Assembly: GCF_017832975.1 (NCBI RefSeq)
Contig: NZ_JAFIBI010000001.1
Span: forward strand, 3,472,001 to 3,536,000
Reading direction: 5' to 3'
From: Arthrobacter sp. PvP023
GTDB lineage: Bacteria > Actinomycetota > Actinomycetes > Actinomycetales > Micrococcaceae
DNA length: 64,000 nt
Part shown: positions 1 through 7,649 of the stretch, piece by piece
Position numbering within the stretch: position 1 is the first letter of the stretch
Layout of the letters: every line of letters begins with the position of its first letter
The notes under the pieces: generated by a model
The model's input: only the letters and a program-made list of their open reading frames with translations
What the model was told of the DNA's origin: nothing
The model's database searches: none
Made by a program: the position numbers and the translations under genes

Positions 1-265
1 GATAGATGAACCCGTCGAACTGGATTTCCACCACGGGCCGGTAGCCGCGGTAGGCCAGGCCGACGGCGGTGCCCATGATGCCGGACTCGGCGAGCGGGGT
101 GTCCACAACACGGTGCTTGCCGAAGTCCTTTTGCAGGCCGTCGGTCACGCGGAAGACCCCGCCGAGCGTGCCGATGTCCTCGCCCATCAGGATGACCTTG
201 GGGTCGTTTTCAAGGGATTTGCGGAGGCCGGAGTTGATGGCCCGGGCAAAGGTCATCTGCGTCAT
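1..265 (-). CDS. 2-oxoacid dehydrogenase E1 beta subunit (partial)
   Basis: This is the N-terminal 88 residues of the E1 beta (transketolase-like) subunit; the gene runs off the left edge. The protein opens [21 protein letters not shown] and carries the family hallmarks [18 protein letters not shown] and [18 protein letters not shown]1 beta pairs with E1 alpha to decarboxylate pyruvate or branched-chain 2-oxoacids with thiamine diphosphate. Its ATG overlaps the TGA of the upstream alpha gene (ATGA at 265-262 on this strand), so the two are translationally coupled. Context with a divergent Lrp regulator favours the branched-chain complex, but pyruvate cannot be excluded. Confidence 0.93.
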   Translation of the reverse strand, partial: MTQMTFARAINSGLRKSLENDPKVILMGEDIGTLGGVFRVTDGLQKDFGKHRVVDTPLAESGIMGTAVGLAYRGYRPVVEIQFDGFIY

Positions 266-1455
266 CAGCGAGCACCTTCTTCTGAGTTGGCGGCTGCGGG
301 ATCGCCGAAGGACGCCAGGTAGCGGGAGTAGTGGTCCTCCTGGCGGTCCAGCCAGGAGTTGGGGGTGCTGTAAACGTGTTTGAAGATGTCCAGCGGTTGC
401 GGGTCCGGCATGTTGATGCAGCCGGCCCGCATGTCCCTGGCCACGGCGTCCGCTTTGGCGGCCACCCTGGCCTCAAGCTCCTCCGTCAGCAGGCCCTTGC
501 GTTCCAGCAGGCCCCTGACCCGGGCAATCGGATCCTTGGCGGCCCAGTCCTCCAGTTCGTTGGCATCCCGGTACCGGGTGGGGTCGTCGGCAGTGGTGTG
601 CGGGCCCATCCTGTAGGTGACTGCCTCTATGAACGTGGGGCCGCCGCCGTGGCGCGCCCGTTCGAGTGCCTCGCGCGTGGCCGCCATCACCGCCAGGACG
701 TCATTTCCGTCCACCCTTATGCCGGGAATCCCGAAACCTGCCGCGCGGTCGGCGATCCTGATGTGGGACTGCAGGCGCACGGGCTCGGAAATGGCCCAGT
801 GGTTGTTCTGGCAGAAGAAGATCACCGGTGACTGGAAGCTGGCGGCGAAGACCATCGCCTCGTTGACGTCGCCCTCGCTCGTGGCGCCGTCGCCGAAGTA
901 GGTGATGGCCACGGAGTCGGCGCCGTCGTTCTGGATGCCCATGGCGTAGCCCGTCGCATGGAGCGTCTGGGCTCCGATGATGATCTGCGGCGTGGCCATG
1001 TTGATGGTGTAGGGGTCCCAGCCCGCCGACGCATTGCCCCGCCACACCTTGAGGATGTCGGCCAGGTCCACTCCGCGACAGTAGGCGACGCCGTTCTCGC
1101 GGTAGCTGGAAAACACGAAGTCATCGTCCCGGAGCGACCTCGCCGACCCTATCTGGGAGGCTTCCTGGCCCAGCAGCGGCGGCCACAGGCCGAGCTCGCC
1201 CTGGCGCTGGAGGGCCGTGGCTTCAGTGTCGATCCGCCGGATGACCACCATGTCCTCATACAGGGAACCCAGCTGCTCATCACTGACATCCCGGACCCAG
1301 GCGTCGTACTGCGGATGGCTGACGCGCTCACCGCCGGGAGTGATCAGTTGGACCAGGTCCTCGCCCGCCCCGCCGTGATGTCCTGCACTGTTGTCCGGGC
1401 CACCGGCGGCGTTGCCGCCCTGACCCAACTCGTCTGTAAACACAGTTGCACGCAA
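265..1455 (-). CDS. bkdA: 2-oxoacid (probably branched-chain) dehydrogenase E1 alpha subunit
   Basis: The 396-residue protein has the thiamine-diphosphate motif from [12 protein letters not shown] (about 188) to FFCQNN (about 213-218), plus the E1 alpha signatures [21 protein letters not shown] and [16 protein letters not shown]. It resembles from memory the mycobacterial BkdA/PdhA type rather than the homodimeric AceE. It catalyses oxidative decarboxylation of a 2-oxoacid as an alpha2beta2 E1. The start is uncertain: the upstream TTG at 1455 has no well-spaced Shine-Dalgarno site, and an in-frame GTG at 1443 is possible. The first 45 residues are Gly-rich and probably disordered. The beta gene follows with a 4-nt overlap; the Lrp-type gene is divergent. 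Confidence 0.9.
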   Translation of the reverse strand: MRATVFTDELGQGGNAAGGPDNSAGHHGGAGEDLVQLITPGGERVSHPQYDAWVRDVSDEQLGSLYEDMVVIRRIDTEATALQRQGELGLWPPLLGQEASQIGSARSLRDDDFVFSSYRENGVAYCRGVDLADILKVWRGNASAGWDPYTINMATPQIIIGAQTLHATGYAMGIQNDGADSVAITYFGDGATSEGDVNEAMVFAASFQSPVIFFCQNNHWAISEPVRLQSHIRIADRAAGFGIPGIRVDGNDVLAVMAATREALERARHGGGPTFIEAVTYRMGPHTTADDPTRYRDANELEDWAAKDPIARVRGLLERKGLLTEELEARVAAKADAVARDMRAGCINMPDPQPLDIFKHVYSTPNSWLDRQEDHYSRYLASFGDPAAANSEEGAR

Positions 1456-1539
1456 CCTTCATACGTCGTGTCACCGGCGCTCCAGGAACTCGTGATCCCC
1501 GTGCACGCCAGCCGCCCGGGCGCCGTTGCCCCGGATAAT

Positions 1540-1555
1540 TGTGACCATACTCACA
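1540..1555. promoter_or_regulatory. perfect CRP/GlxR-type operator palindrome
   Basis: The sequence is TGTGA-CCATAC-TCACA, an exact TGTGA-N6-TCACA palindrome; the arms extend to TTGTGA/TCACAA at 1539-1556. This matches the consensus of cAMP-receptor-type regulators (CRP, and GlxR in corynebacteria). It lies 85 bp upstream of the 1455 E1 start and 85 bp upstream of the Lrp ATG, so it could serve both divergent promoters. Binding by a CRP-family protein is inferred. Confidence 0.65.
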
Positions 1556-1596
1556 ATGCTCATTGGGTACAACCACTGCCCAAAAAACTGAGCATT
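1555..1596. promoter_or_regulatory. inverted repeat in Lrp-E1 intergenic region, possible Lrp operator
   Basis: AATGCTCA at 1555-1562 is repeated as its exact reverse complement TGAGCATT at 1589-1596, with centres 34 bp apart, about three helical turns. The stretch between is AT-richer than its surroundings. Paired sites on one helix face are typical of Lrp/AsnC regulators, which often control their own gene and a divergent neighbour. Assignment to the adjacent regulator is inference. Confidence 0.4.
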
Positions 1597-1625
1597 ATGC
1601 CCTGTATCGGGGCCAGCCCCCGTGC

Positions 1626-1631
1626 TAGCCT
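1626..1631 (+). promoter_or_regulatory. -10 element of a probable leaderless lrp transcript
   Basis: TAGCCT fits the TANNNT actinobacterial -10 and ends 8 nt before the ATG at 1640, so transcription would begin at or next to the start codon. There is no Shine-Dalgarno sequence in front of that ATG. No good -35 box is visible. Confidence 0.4.
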
Positions 1632-1639
1632 TGCGCATT

Positions 1640-2113
1640 ATGCAAGCTTTGGATGGCACTGACACCCGGCTCCTTTCCGCCCTCGCAAAGGACCCGAAAC
1701 GGACGGTGGTGGCCCTGGCGCAAAAGCTCGGGCTCTCCCGCAACACCGTGCAGGCCCGGATGGCCCAGCTGGAGAAGAAGCACGTCTTCCTGTCCTTTGA
1801 GCGGCGGATCAATCCGGCTGCACTGGGATATCCGCTGATGGCCTTTATCTCCGTCCACGTGCAGCAGCAGAAACTGGGCCAGCTGGCGGTGGACCTGGCC
1901 GGCATCCCGGAAATCCTGGAAGGCTACGGACTGACCGGCTCCGCGGATCTCCTGCTGCGGGTGGTGGCGCTGGACGCCGAAGACCTCTTCCGCATTAACG
2001 GCAAGATCCTGGCCTGTGAGGGTGTGGACCGGACGGATACTGCGCTCGCCATGGGAGAGCTGATCCCGTTCCGGATCCAGCCGCTGCTCGAGCGCGGCCC
2101 CGCCGAGGGGTGA
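1640..2113 (+). CDS. Lrp/AsnC family transcriptional regulator
   Basis: The 157-residue protein has an N-terminal winged helix-turn-helix (about 5-52; core VVALAQKLGLSRNTVQARMAQLE) followed by an RAM/AsnC ligand-binding domain (from about 60; GYPLMAFISVHV, LTGSADLLLRVV). Length is normal for the family. It is divergent from the E1 genes, the arrangement seen for BkdR, the Lrp-like activator of branched-chain keto-acid dehydrogenase operons, so regulation of the neighbour is likely. I chose the ATG at 1640 over the GTG at 1622 because a -10 hexamer sits just upstream and the HTH begins soon after. Confidence 0.9.
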   Translation: MQALDGTDTRLLSALAKDPKRTVVALAQKLGLSRNTVQARMAQLEKKHVFLSFERRINPAALGYPLMAFISVHVQQQKLGQLAVDLAGIPEILEGYGLTGSADLLLRVVALDAEDLFRINGKILACEGVDRTDTALAMGELIPFRIQPLLERGPAEG

Positions 2114-2234
2114 GGGTTCGCTTCCGCCTGAGGCGGCGCCGGGGTTATAGGCTGGGTGGAGTTGAACGAATCGCGGCCGTGAACGGCCCGTGCAATCAGG
2201 CAGAGGCCAGGCCGGCTGCCGGAAAGGCTTAATC

Positions 2235-3056
2235 TTGAGCAATCCTCAGGAACCGTCCCAGCCGGCCGAACGGGGCGACGACGGGCGGCGCAGGCGGCAG
2301 CCTCCTCCCGTCCCGCCGCACGCGGCCCCTACAGCAGGAGTCCCTGCACAGCCGCCGCTCCCGACACATGAACCTTCCGGCCAGCAGCCACCCGCTCCGC
2401 ACTACGGGTCCCCCGAGCAGGGAGTTCCGGGACCGCCGCCGGTCCCCCATTACGGGGAACCGCAATACGGGCAAATGCAGCACGGTCAGCCGCCGTACGG
2501 GCCGCCACCATCCTCGGCTCCCGGCGCCGGAGACCCGCAACACGGACATCCCCGGTACGGAAGCGCGCCGTACGGCGCTCCTGCAGCCACCGGACCCTAC
2601 GGTGTTCCGGGCCAGCAGCCGCCTGCCAGAGGCCGAAAGAAACTGTGGATCATTCTGGGCATAGTCGGCGGAGCCGTGCTCCTCGCGGTGGTGGGCGTGG
2701 TCCTGCTGGTCAACCTCGTGGGCGGCGCAACTGCCAAAGCCAAAGGCCTGGCAGAGGATTTCACCCAGCTGGTCATCGCCGGGGACACCGACACCGCCTA
2801 TGACGACTTCCTCGACCCCGCCCTGCAGGAAAAGCTCTCCAAGGAGGAATTCGCCGCCGGCGTCCAAAGCCTCGAACTGGACGAAACCTGCAAGCCGACA
2901 TACAACGACTTCAAAGTGAGCACCGAGAACGGCAACAACGCTGCCGACGTCGCCGGCGTCATCAGCTGCGGCAGCAAGGAAGTGGATCTTGCCTACCGCT
3001 TCGACGGCGATAAGGACATGAAGATGATCAACATCAAGCTCCGCCCGAAGGCCTGA
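2235..3056 (+). CDS. proline-rich, single-span membrane protein with DUF4878-like tail
   Basis: The 273-residue protein has three parts: a disordered Pro/Gly/Tyr-rich N-terminal half with repeated PQYG/PYG-like units, one membrane segment (about 137-162, LWIILGIVGGAVLLAVVGVVL), and an external domain of about 105 residues. The last resembles DUF4878-type lipoprotein-like domains (AEDFTQLVIAGDTDTAYDDFL) and has two cysteines (DETCKP, ISCGSK) that could form a disulfide. The TTG at 2235 is preferred over the GTG at 2190 because GGAAAGG lies 7 nt upstream. The function is unknown; similar architectures are common in actinobacteria as envelope proteins. Confidence 0.75.
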   Translation: MSNPQEPSQPAERGDDGRRRRQPPPVPPHAAPTAGVPAQPPLPTHEPSGQQPPAPHYGSPEQGVPGPPPVPHYGEPQYGQMQHGQPPYGPPPSSAPGAGDPQHGHPRYGSAPYGAPAATGPYGVPGQQPPARGRKKLWIILGIVGGAVLLAVVGVVLLVNLVGGATAKAKGLAEDFTQLVIAGDTDTAYDDFLDPALQEKLSKEEFAAGVQSLELDETCKPTYNDFKVSTENGNNAADVAGVISCGSKEVDLAYRFDGDKDMKMINIKLRPKA

Positions 3057-3069
3057 TCCCCGGACAGCA

Positions 3070-3120
3070 AGACACACAACAGGAGCTCCCGTGATTCACG
3101 GGAGCTCCTGTTGTGTGTCT
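3070..3120. terminator. perfect 24-bp hairpin, bidirectional terminator
   Basis: A perfect inverted repeat has arms at 3070-3093 and 3097-3120 and a 3-nt loop (ATT). It lies between two convergent genes, the membrane protein ending at 3056 and the symporter ending at 3146, so it can terminate both. It lacks a long T tract, as is common in high-GC actinobacteria. Confidence 0.85.
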
Positions 3121-3145
3121 CAGCTATGCCAGGGCAGCGCAGGTG

Positions 3146-4762
3146 TCAGTGGTCGACAGCCTTCTCGGCGCCCACGCCGGTCAGGGAGCGGACTTCCATT
3201 TCGGCCTGCTTGGTGGTGTCTTCCAGCTTCTTGTCCAGCACCGAACCGAGCCAGCCCAGGAAGAACGCGAGCGGGATGGAGACGATGCCGGGGTTGCTGA
3301 GCGGGAAGATCGCGAAGTTGGCGCCCGGGATCATAGACGTTTTCAGACCCGAAACCACCGGCGACAGGGCAATCAGGATGATCGCCGAGCCAAGCCCGCC
3401 GTACATGCTCCAGATGGCGCCCTGGGTGGTGAACTTACGCCAGAACAGCGAGTACACAATGGTGGGCAGGTTCGCAGACGCCGCCACCGCGAAGGCGAGC
3501 GCCACGAGGAACGCCACGTTCTGGCCGTTGGCGAAGATGCCGCCGGCAATGGCCAGGAGGCCGATGACCACCACGGTGCGCCGGGCGACCTTGACCTCCG
3601 TGTCGGCGTCGGCCTTCCCCTTGGCAATCACGCTGGCGTAGATGTCGTGCGCAAACGATGCCGCCGCGGTGATGGTGAGGCCGGCGACAACAGCCAGGAT
3701 GGTGGCGAAGGCCACCGCCGAGATGAAGCCCAGCAGCAGCGGGCCGCCGAGGTGGAACGCCAGCAGCGGTGCGGCCGAGTTGACTCCGCCCGGAGCACCC
3801 TTGATGGTGTCAGCGCCGACCAGTGCCGCGGCACCGTAGCCCAGGACCAGGGTGAACAGGTAGAACAGGCCGATCAGCCAGATGGACCAGACCACGGACT
3901 TGCGGGCTTCCTTGGCGGTGGGAACCGTGTAGAAGCGCATCAGCACGTGGGGCAGGGCCGCTGTGCCGAGGACCAGCGCCAGGCCCAGGGACATAAAGTC
4001 CAGCTTGGAGGTTTCGGTCTTGCCGTACTGCAGGCCCGGGTTGAGCATGTTCGGGTTGCCTGACGTTTCCACCGCCCCGCCCAGCAGGTCCGAGAGGTTG
4101 AAGCCGTAGATGGCGAGGACCCAGAAGGTCATCACGGCAGCGCCGGCAATCAGCAGCATGGCCTTGATGATCTGCACCCAGGTGGTGCCCTTCATGCCGC
4201 CGATCAGTACATACATGATCATGAGGGCGCCGACGACGATGATCACCAGTGCTTGTCCGCCCCAGTCGCTGATGCCGAGGAGCAGGGAGATCAGGCTGCC
4301 TGCCCCGGCCATCTGCGCCAGGAGGTAGAAGAAGCAGACCGCAAGGGTGGAGATGGCAGCCGCGATGCGCACCGGGCGCTGCTTGAGCCGGAAGGAAAGC
4401 ACATCGGCCATGGTGAACTTGCCGGTGTTGCGAAGCAGCTCGGCAACGAGCAGCAGGGCGACGAGCCAGGCGACCAGGAAGCCGATGGAGTACATAAAGC
4501 CGTCGTAGCCGTTGACGGCGATGGCGCCGGTGATCCCCAGGAACGAGGCCGCCGAGAGGTAGTCCCCGGCAATGGCGGTGCCGTTCTGCGGACCCGTGAA
4601 GGAACGCCCGGCGGCGTAGTAGTCCGCCGCCGTCTTGTTGTTGCGGCTTGCCTTGATCACAATGACCATGGTGATGGCCACGAACAGGCCGAAGATGCCC
4701 ATGTTCAGCAGGGTGGTGTCCTTGAGATCCGCAACGTTTACTGCGGGAACCATGAGCGTCAT
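3146..4762 (-). CDS. sodium:solute symporter, acetate/monocarboxylate type (ActP/MctC-like)
   Basis: The 538-residue polytopic protein of the SSS family has about 13 membrane segments. Visible signatures are AADYYAAGRSFTGPQNGTAIAGDYLSAASFLGI near the N-terminus and the YILIGGMKGTTWVQ-like region (YVLIGGMKGTTWVQIIKA). The closest functional models known to me are ActP (acetate, glycolate) and MctC of corynebacteria (acetate, propionate, pyruvate). The preceding DUF485 gene overlaps its start by 4 nt, the usual yjcH-actP arrangement. Exact substrate is not determinable from sequence. Confidence 0.9.
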   Translation of the reverse strand: MTLMVPAVNVADLKDTTLLNMGIFGLFVAITMVIVIKASRNNKTAADYYAAGRSFTGPQNGTAIAGDYLSAASFLGITGAIAVNGYDGFMYSIGFLVAWLVALLLVAELLRNTGKFTMADVLSFRLKQRPVRIAAAISTLAVCFFYLLAQMAGAGSLISLLLGISDWGGQALVIIVVGALMIMYVLIGGMKGTTWVQIIKAMLLIAGAAVMTFWVLAIYGFNLSDLLGGAVETSGNPNMLNPGLQYGKTETSKLDFMSLGLALVLGTAALPHVLMRFYTVPTAKEARKSVVWSIWLIGLFYLFTLVLGYGAAALVGADTIKGAPGGVNSAAPLLAFHLGGPLLLGFISAVAFATILAVVAGLTITAAASFAHDIYASVIAKGKADADTEVKVARRTVVVIGLLAIAGGIFANGQNVAFLVALAFAVAASANLPTIVYSLFWRKFTTQGAIWSMYGGLGSAIILIALSPVVSGLKTSMIPGANFAIFPLSNPGIVSIPLAFFLGWLGSVLDKKLEDTTKQAEMEVRSLTGVGAEKAVDH

Positions 4763-5139
4763 TTTGTTACCCCGCTGATTTTGTTGCCTTCTTTATCGAA
4801 CTCGTGGCCCTCGATTTCATGGCGGATTTCGGCCGCGATGGGATCGAGCCGACGGTTGGAGTAGCTCACGTACCAACCGGTGATGGCGAACGTGGAAACA
4901 AACTGCAGCAGGCCCAGGATCAGCCCGATGTTGATGTTGCCCCAGACCTTGGTGGACATAAAGCCGACGGCGTAGTCGGCCAGGAGGACGTATGCGAAGT
5001 ACCAGAGCAGGAACGCAACGGCCATTGGAAAGACAAAGCTGCGGTGACGCTTGCGCAGTTCCTGGAACTGCTTCGTCGATTGGACTTGCTTGAAGTCCAC
5101 GGACGCCGCTGCGTCCGGAGTTGGGGCATCGTTACCCAT
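4759..5139 (-). CDS. DUF485 membrane protein, partner of ActP-like symporter
   Basis: The 126-residue protein has two membrane spans (about 35-57 and 73-95) and the DUF485 features FQELRKRHRSFVFPMAVAF and GFMSTKV. The family (YjcH) almost always precedes an ActP-type symporter and is thought to assist it. Two ATGs are adjacent; the second (5139) is better spaced from the GAGGAGG Shine-Dalgarno box than the first (5142). The gene overlaps the symporter start by 4 nt. Confidence 0.9.
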   Translation of the reverse strand: MGNDAPTPDAAASVDFKQVQSTKQFQELRKRHRSFVFPMAVAFLLWYFAYVLLADYAVGFMSTKVWGNINIGLILGLLQFVSTFAITGWYVSYSNRRLDPIAAEIRHEIEGHEFDKEGNKISGVTK

Positions 5140-5323
5140 CATTCCTCCTCATTGAGACTTGCCGTCCACACCGGCTGCCCCGTCCACCCGCAGACAGTCC
5201 CAGCCAATGTGACTGCAATCACTGTCTCCCGTGATCCGGCTTACATCCAGAGAAGCCCGCCCCGCCGTCGCTCAGCGGTCCCGATGCTGCGCCAAACGGT
5301 GCCCCGCGGCTACGCCGGCACGC

Positions 5324-5329
5324 TACGCT
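5324..5329 (+). promoter_or_regulatory. -10 element, probable leaderless histidine-kinase transcript
   Basis: TACGCT (TANNNT) ends exactly 6 nt before the ATG at 5336, placing the expected transcription start at the initiation codon. No Shine-Dalgarno sequence precedes the ATG. Confidence 0.5.
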
Positions 5330-5335
5330 GGGCCC

Positions 5336-6553
5336 ATGCCGGACTCCCCCCTGTTCACCGCCGCCGCCATCGCCGTGATCGCGATGGCGATCGCCGTCGT
5401 CGTCGGTGTCGGCCTCAAAGTCCTGCGGTCCTTCAGGGAGCTGGGCACGGATGCGGAACGCGCCACCTACAAGACCCTGCACGCGGCGTCGAGGGCCGGC
5501 CAGCACCTGCGCACCGGACTGAACCCCGCGGGCGCGGCCAAAGCCAGCAGGCAGCTCCGCACCATCCTGGGCTGCGATGCCCTGGCCATCACCGACACCT
5601 CGGGAGTGCTCGCCTGGGACGGCGCCGCCGAGGAATTGAAGCCGTCCCTGATGGGACTGGCGGCCAAGGTCCTCGACGGCGGCCACACGGCAGTGATCCC
5701 GGCCGGCGAGATGCAGATGCTCGCCGGTGATACGGCTTCCGGCGCCATCACGCCCGACGTTGAACGCGCCGTCGTCATTGCCCCCATCAAGGCCGGCGCC
5801 CGCGTTGTGGGCGTTATTGCCGCGTTCGCCCCGTCGGCGGGCGCCGGACTGGTGCGGGCCACCGGCGAAGTGGCCGACTGGGTGGCAGCCCAGGTTGAAC
5901 TCGCCGAACTCGACGCCTCCCGGACCCTCCTGATGGAGGCCGAGGTCCGTGCCCTCCGCGCCCAGATCAGCCCGCATTTCATCTACAACTCGCTCAACGC
6001 CATCGCGTCCTTCATCAACACGGACCCCGTGCGGGCCAGGGAGCTGGTGGTGGAATTCGCCGACTTCACCCGCTATTCCTTCCGCCGCCATGGAGACTTC
6101 ACCACCCTTGCCGAAGAGCTCCGCTGCATCGACCGCTACCTGTTGCTGGAGCGGGCCCGGTTCGGCGACCGCGTACAGGTGAGCCTGCGGATCGCCCCCG
6201 AGGTGTTGAGCACCGTGATTCCGTTCCTGAGCCTGCAGCCCCTCGTCGAAAACGCCGTCCGGCACGGCCTGGAAGCCAAGGAGGGCCCGGGCCACATCAC
6301 CATTGCGGCGAACGATTCCGGCGCCTTCGCGGAGGTCACCATAGAGGACGACGGCGTGGGGATGGACCCCGAACAGCTGCGGTCCATGCTGGCCGGACAC
6401 AGCGACGGTGACCACGTGGGGTTGCGGAACGTGGATGCCCGGCTCCGCCAGGTCTATGGCGAAGACAACGGCCTGGTCATCGAAACGGCACCCGGGGAGG
6501 GGACCCTGATCACCATGCGTGTCCCCAAGTCCCAACCCGGCCACGACGCCTGA
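5336..6553 (+). CDS. LytS-type sensor histidine kinase
   Basis: The 405-residue kinase has one N-terminal membrane anchor (about 7-29), a GAF-like sensing region (about 55-185), the His_kinase (PF06580) motif AQISPHFIYNSLNAIASFI with His about 214, and a GHKL ATPase domain (N box LVENAVRHGLEAKEGPG, G1 DDGVGM, GLRNVDARL). It should phosphorylate the adjacent LytTR regulator. Unlike classical LytS or BtsS it lacks a multi-span 5TM sensor domain, so input is probably cytosolic or relayed. It is divergent from one carboxylate symporter and co-directional with another. The first in-frame ATG, at 5231, would add 35 Arg-rich residues and is disfavoured. Confidence 0.9.
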   Translation: MPDSPLFTAAAIAVIAMAIAVVVGVGLKVLRSFRELGTDAERATYKTLHAASRAGQHLRTGLNPAGAAKASRQLRTILGCDALAITDTSGVLAWDGAAEELKPSLMGLAAKVLDGGHTAVIPAGEMQMLAGDTASGAITPDVERAVVIAPIKAGARVVGVIAAFAPSAGAGLVRATGEVADWVAAQVELAELDASRTLLMEAEVRALRAQISPHFIYNSLNAIASFINTDPVRARELVVEFADFTRYSFRRHGDFTTLAEELRCIDRYLLLERARFGDRVQVSLRIAPEVLSTVIPFLSLQPLVENAVRHGLEAKEGPGHITIAANDSGAFAEVTIEDDGVGMDPEQLRSMLAGHSDGDHVGLRNVDARLRQVYGEDNGLVIETAPGEGTLITMRVPKSQPGHDA

Positions 6554-6563
6554 ACCGCGGCAG

Positions 6564-6569
6564 TACTCT
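6564..6569 (+). promoter_or_regulatory. -10 element, possible internal leaderless promoter
   Basis: TACTCT ends 6 nt before the ATG of the response regulator at 6576, within the 22-nt gap after the kinase. It could allow separate expression of the regulator and downstream transporter genes. The same hexamer-to-ATG spacing is seen at several other genes in the window. Confidence 0.4.
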
Positions 6570-6575
6570 AGAACC

Positions 6576-7295
6576 ATGATTAACGTCCTCGTCGCTGACG
6601 ACGAGCTGCCCGCCGTCGAGGAACTCGCTTTCCTGCTCGGCCGGGACGGCCGGATCGGGACCATCCACCGGGCCTCGTCCGGCGCAGAGGCCCTGCGCGT
6701 GCTCGATGCCGAGACCGTGGACGCGGTGTTCCTCGACATCCACATGCCCGCCTTGTCCGGCCTTGACATCGCGCGGGCCATCTCACGAAGCAGCAACCCA
6801 CCGGCTGTCGTCTTCGTTACCGCGGACGAGGACTGCGCGCTGGAAGCGTTCGAACTCGCAGCCGTGGACTACCTGCTGAAGCCCGTGCGCGGAGAGCGCC
6901 TTGCCAGGTCTGTGGGCCGCATCAGTGAACTCATGAAGGACGGCGCCGCGACACCGGAAATGATCACGGTGGACCTCGGCGGCACCACCCGGATGATCCG
7001 GCGCGACGACGTCACGTACGTCCAGGCCCAGGGCGATTACGCCAGGCTGCACACGGTCGATGCCAGCTACCTCATCCGGGTGCCGCTCGCCGACCTTGAG
7101 CAGCAGTGGGCCGAGGCCGGGTTCATCCGCACGCACCGGTCCTACCTCATCGCCCTCAACCACGTCAGCCACATGAAGCTCGCCGCAGCCCGGCCGACCG
7201 TCACCGTGGCCGGGGCCGAACTACCCATCAGCCGCCGCCACCTGCCGTCTGTCCGGGAGAAACTCGAAACCACCCGGATCCGGCCGCAGGCATGA
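6576..7295 (+). CDS. LytTR-type response regulator
   Basis: The 239-residue regulator has a receiver domain (acidic pair D8/D9, phosphoacceptor D54 in VFLDIHMP, K102 in YLLKPV) and a C-terminal LytTR DNA-binding domain (about 133-232; YVQAQGDYARLHT, FIRTHRSYLIALNHV). It forms a pair with the kinase 22 nt upstream. Its TGA overlaps the next ATG, coupling it to the DUF485/symporter genes, which are its most probable targets. In enterobacteria LytS/LytTR pairs such as BtsSR and YpdAB sense pyruvate and control carboxylate transporters; a similar role here is inference. Confidence 0.92.
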   Translation: MINVLVADDELPAVEELAFLLGRDGRIGTIHRASSGAEALRVLDAETVDAVFLDIHMPALSGLDIARAISRSSNPPAVVFVTADEDCALEAFELAAVDYLLKPVRGERLARSVGRISELMKDGAATPEMITVDLGGTTRMIRRDDVTYVQAQGDYARLHTVDASYLIRVPLADLEQQWAEAGFIRTHRSYLIALNHVSHMKLAAARPTVTVAGAELPISRRHLPSVREKLETTRIRPQA

Positions 7296-7642
7296 CCCGG
7301 GTCAGGGTGACGGCCCCGCGGTCTGCCGCAAAGCCCGTGAGGGATTCGCGCGAAGCCGCCGAGGAGTCCGATGTGGGCCAGGTGTTCGTCCGGTCCCTGA
7401 TCCGTTCCCAGCTGCGCCTGGCGCTTGTCGTGGCAGCGGGCTTCCTGCTGATCCTGCTGGCTTTTCCGCTCCTGCTGGGACTGGTTCCCGGATTGGCGGA
7501 GGCGAAGATCGCGGGAATCCCTTTCGGCTGGCTCCTCCTCGGGGCGGGGATCTACCCCGTGATCGGACTCAGCGCGTGGCTGTACATCCGGACGGCCTCC
7601 CGTAACGAGGCCCGCTACCGGGACCTGGCGGAGGGCGGGTGA
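7292..7642 (+). CDS. second DUF485-like membrane protein
   Basis: The 116-residue protein has two membrane spans (about 45-67 and 80-102) and a DUF485-like layout (FVRSLIRSQLRLALVVAAGFLLILLAFPLLLG, then a second span and ARYRDLAEGG). The start overlaps the response-regulator stop (ATGA). It precedes a symporter by 7 nt, repeating the DUF485-SSS pairing found on the opposite strand at 3.1-5.1 kb. Confidence 0.8.
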   Translation: MTRVRVTAPRSAAKPVRDSREAAEESDVGQVFVRSLIRSQLRLALVVAAGFLLILLAFPLLLGLVPGLAEAKIAGIPFGWLLLGAGIYPVIGLSAWLYIRTASRNEARYRDLAEGG

Positions 7643-7649
7643 GGCGGCC

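Noticed and set aside
5219..6796. 525-codon open frame antisense to the histidine kinase
   Set aside because: It covers the LytS gene on the opposite strand, has a composition driven by third-position GC, and shows no recognisable domain; the kinase is clearly real.
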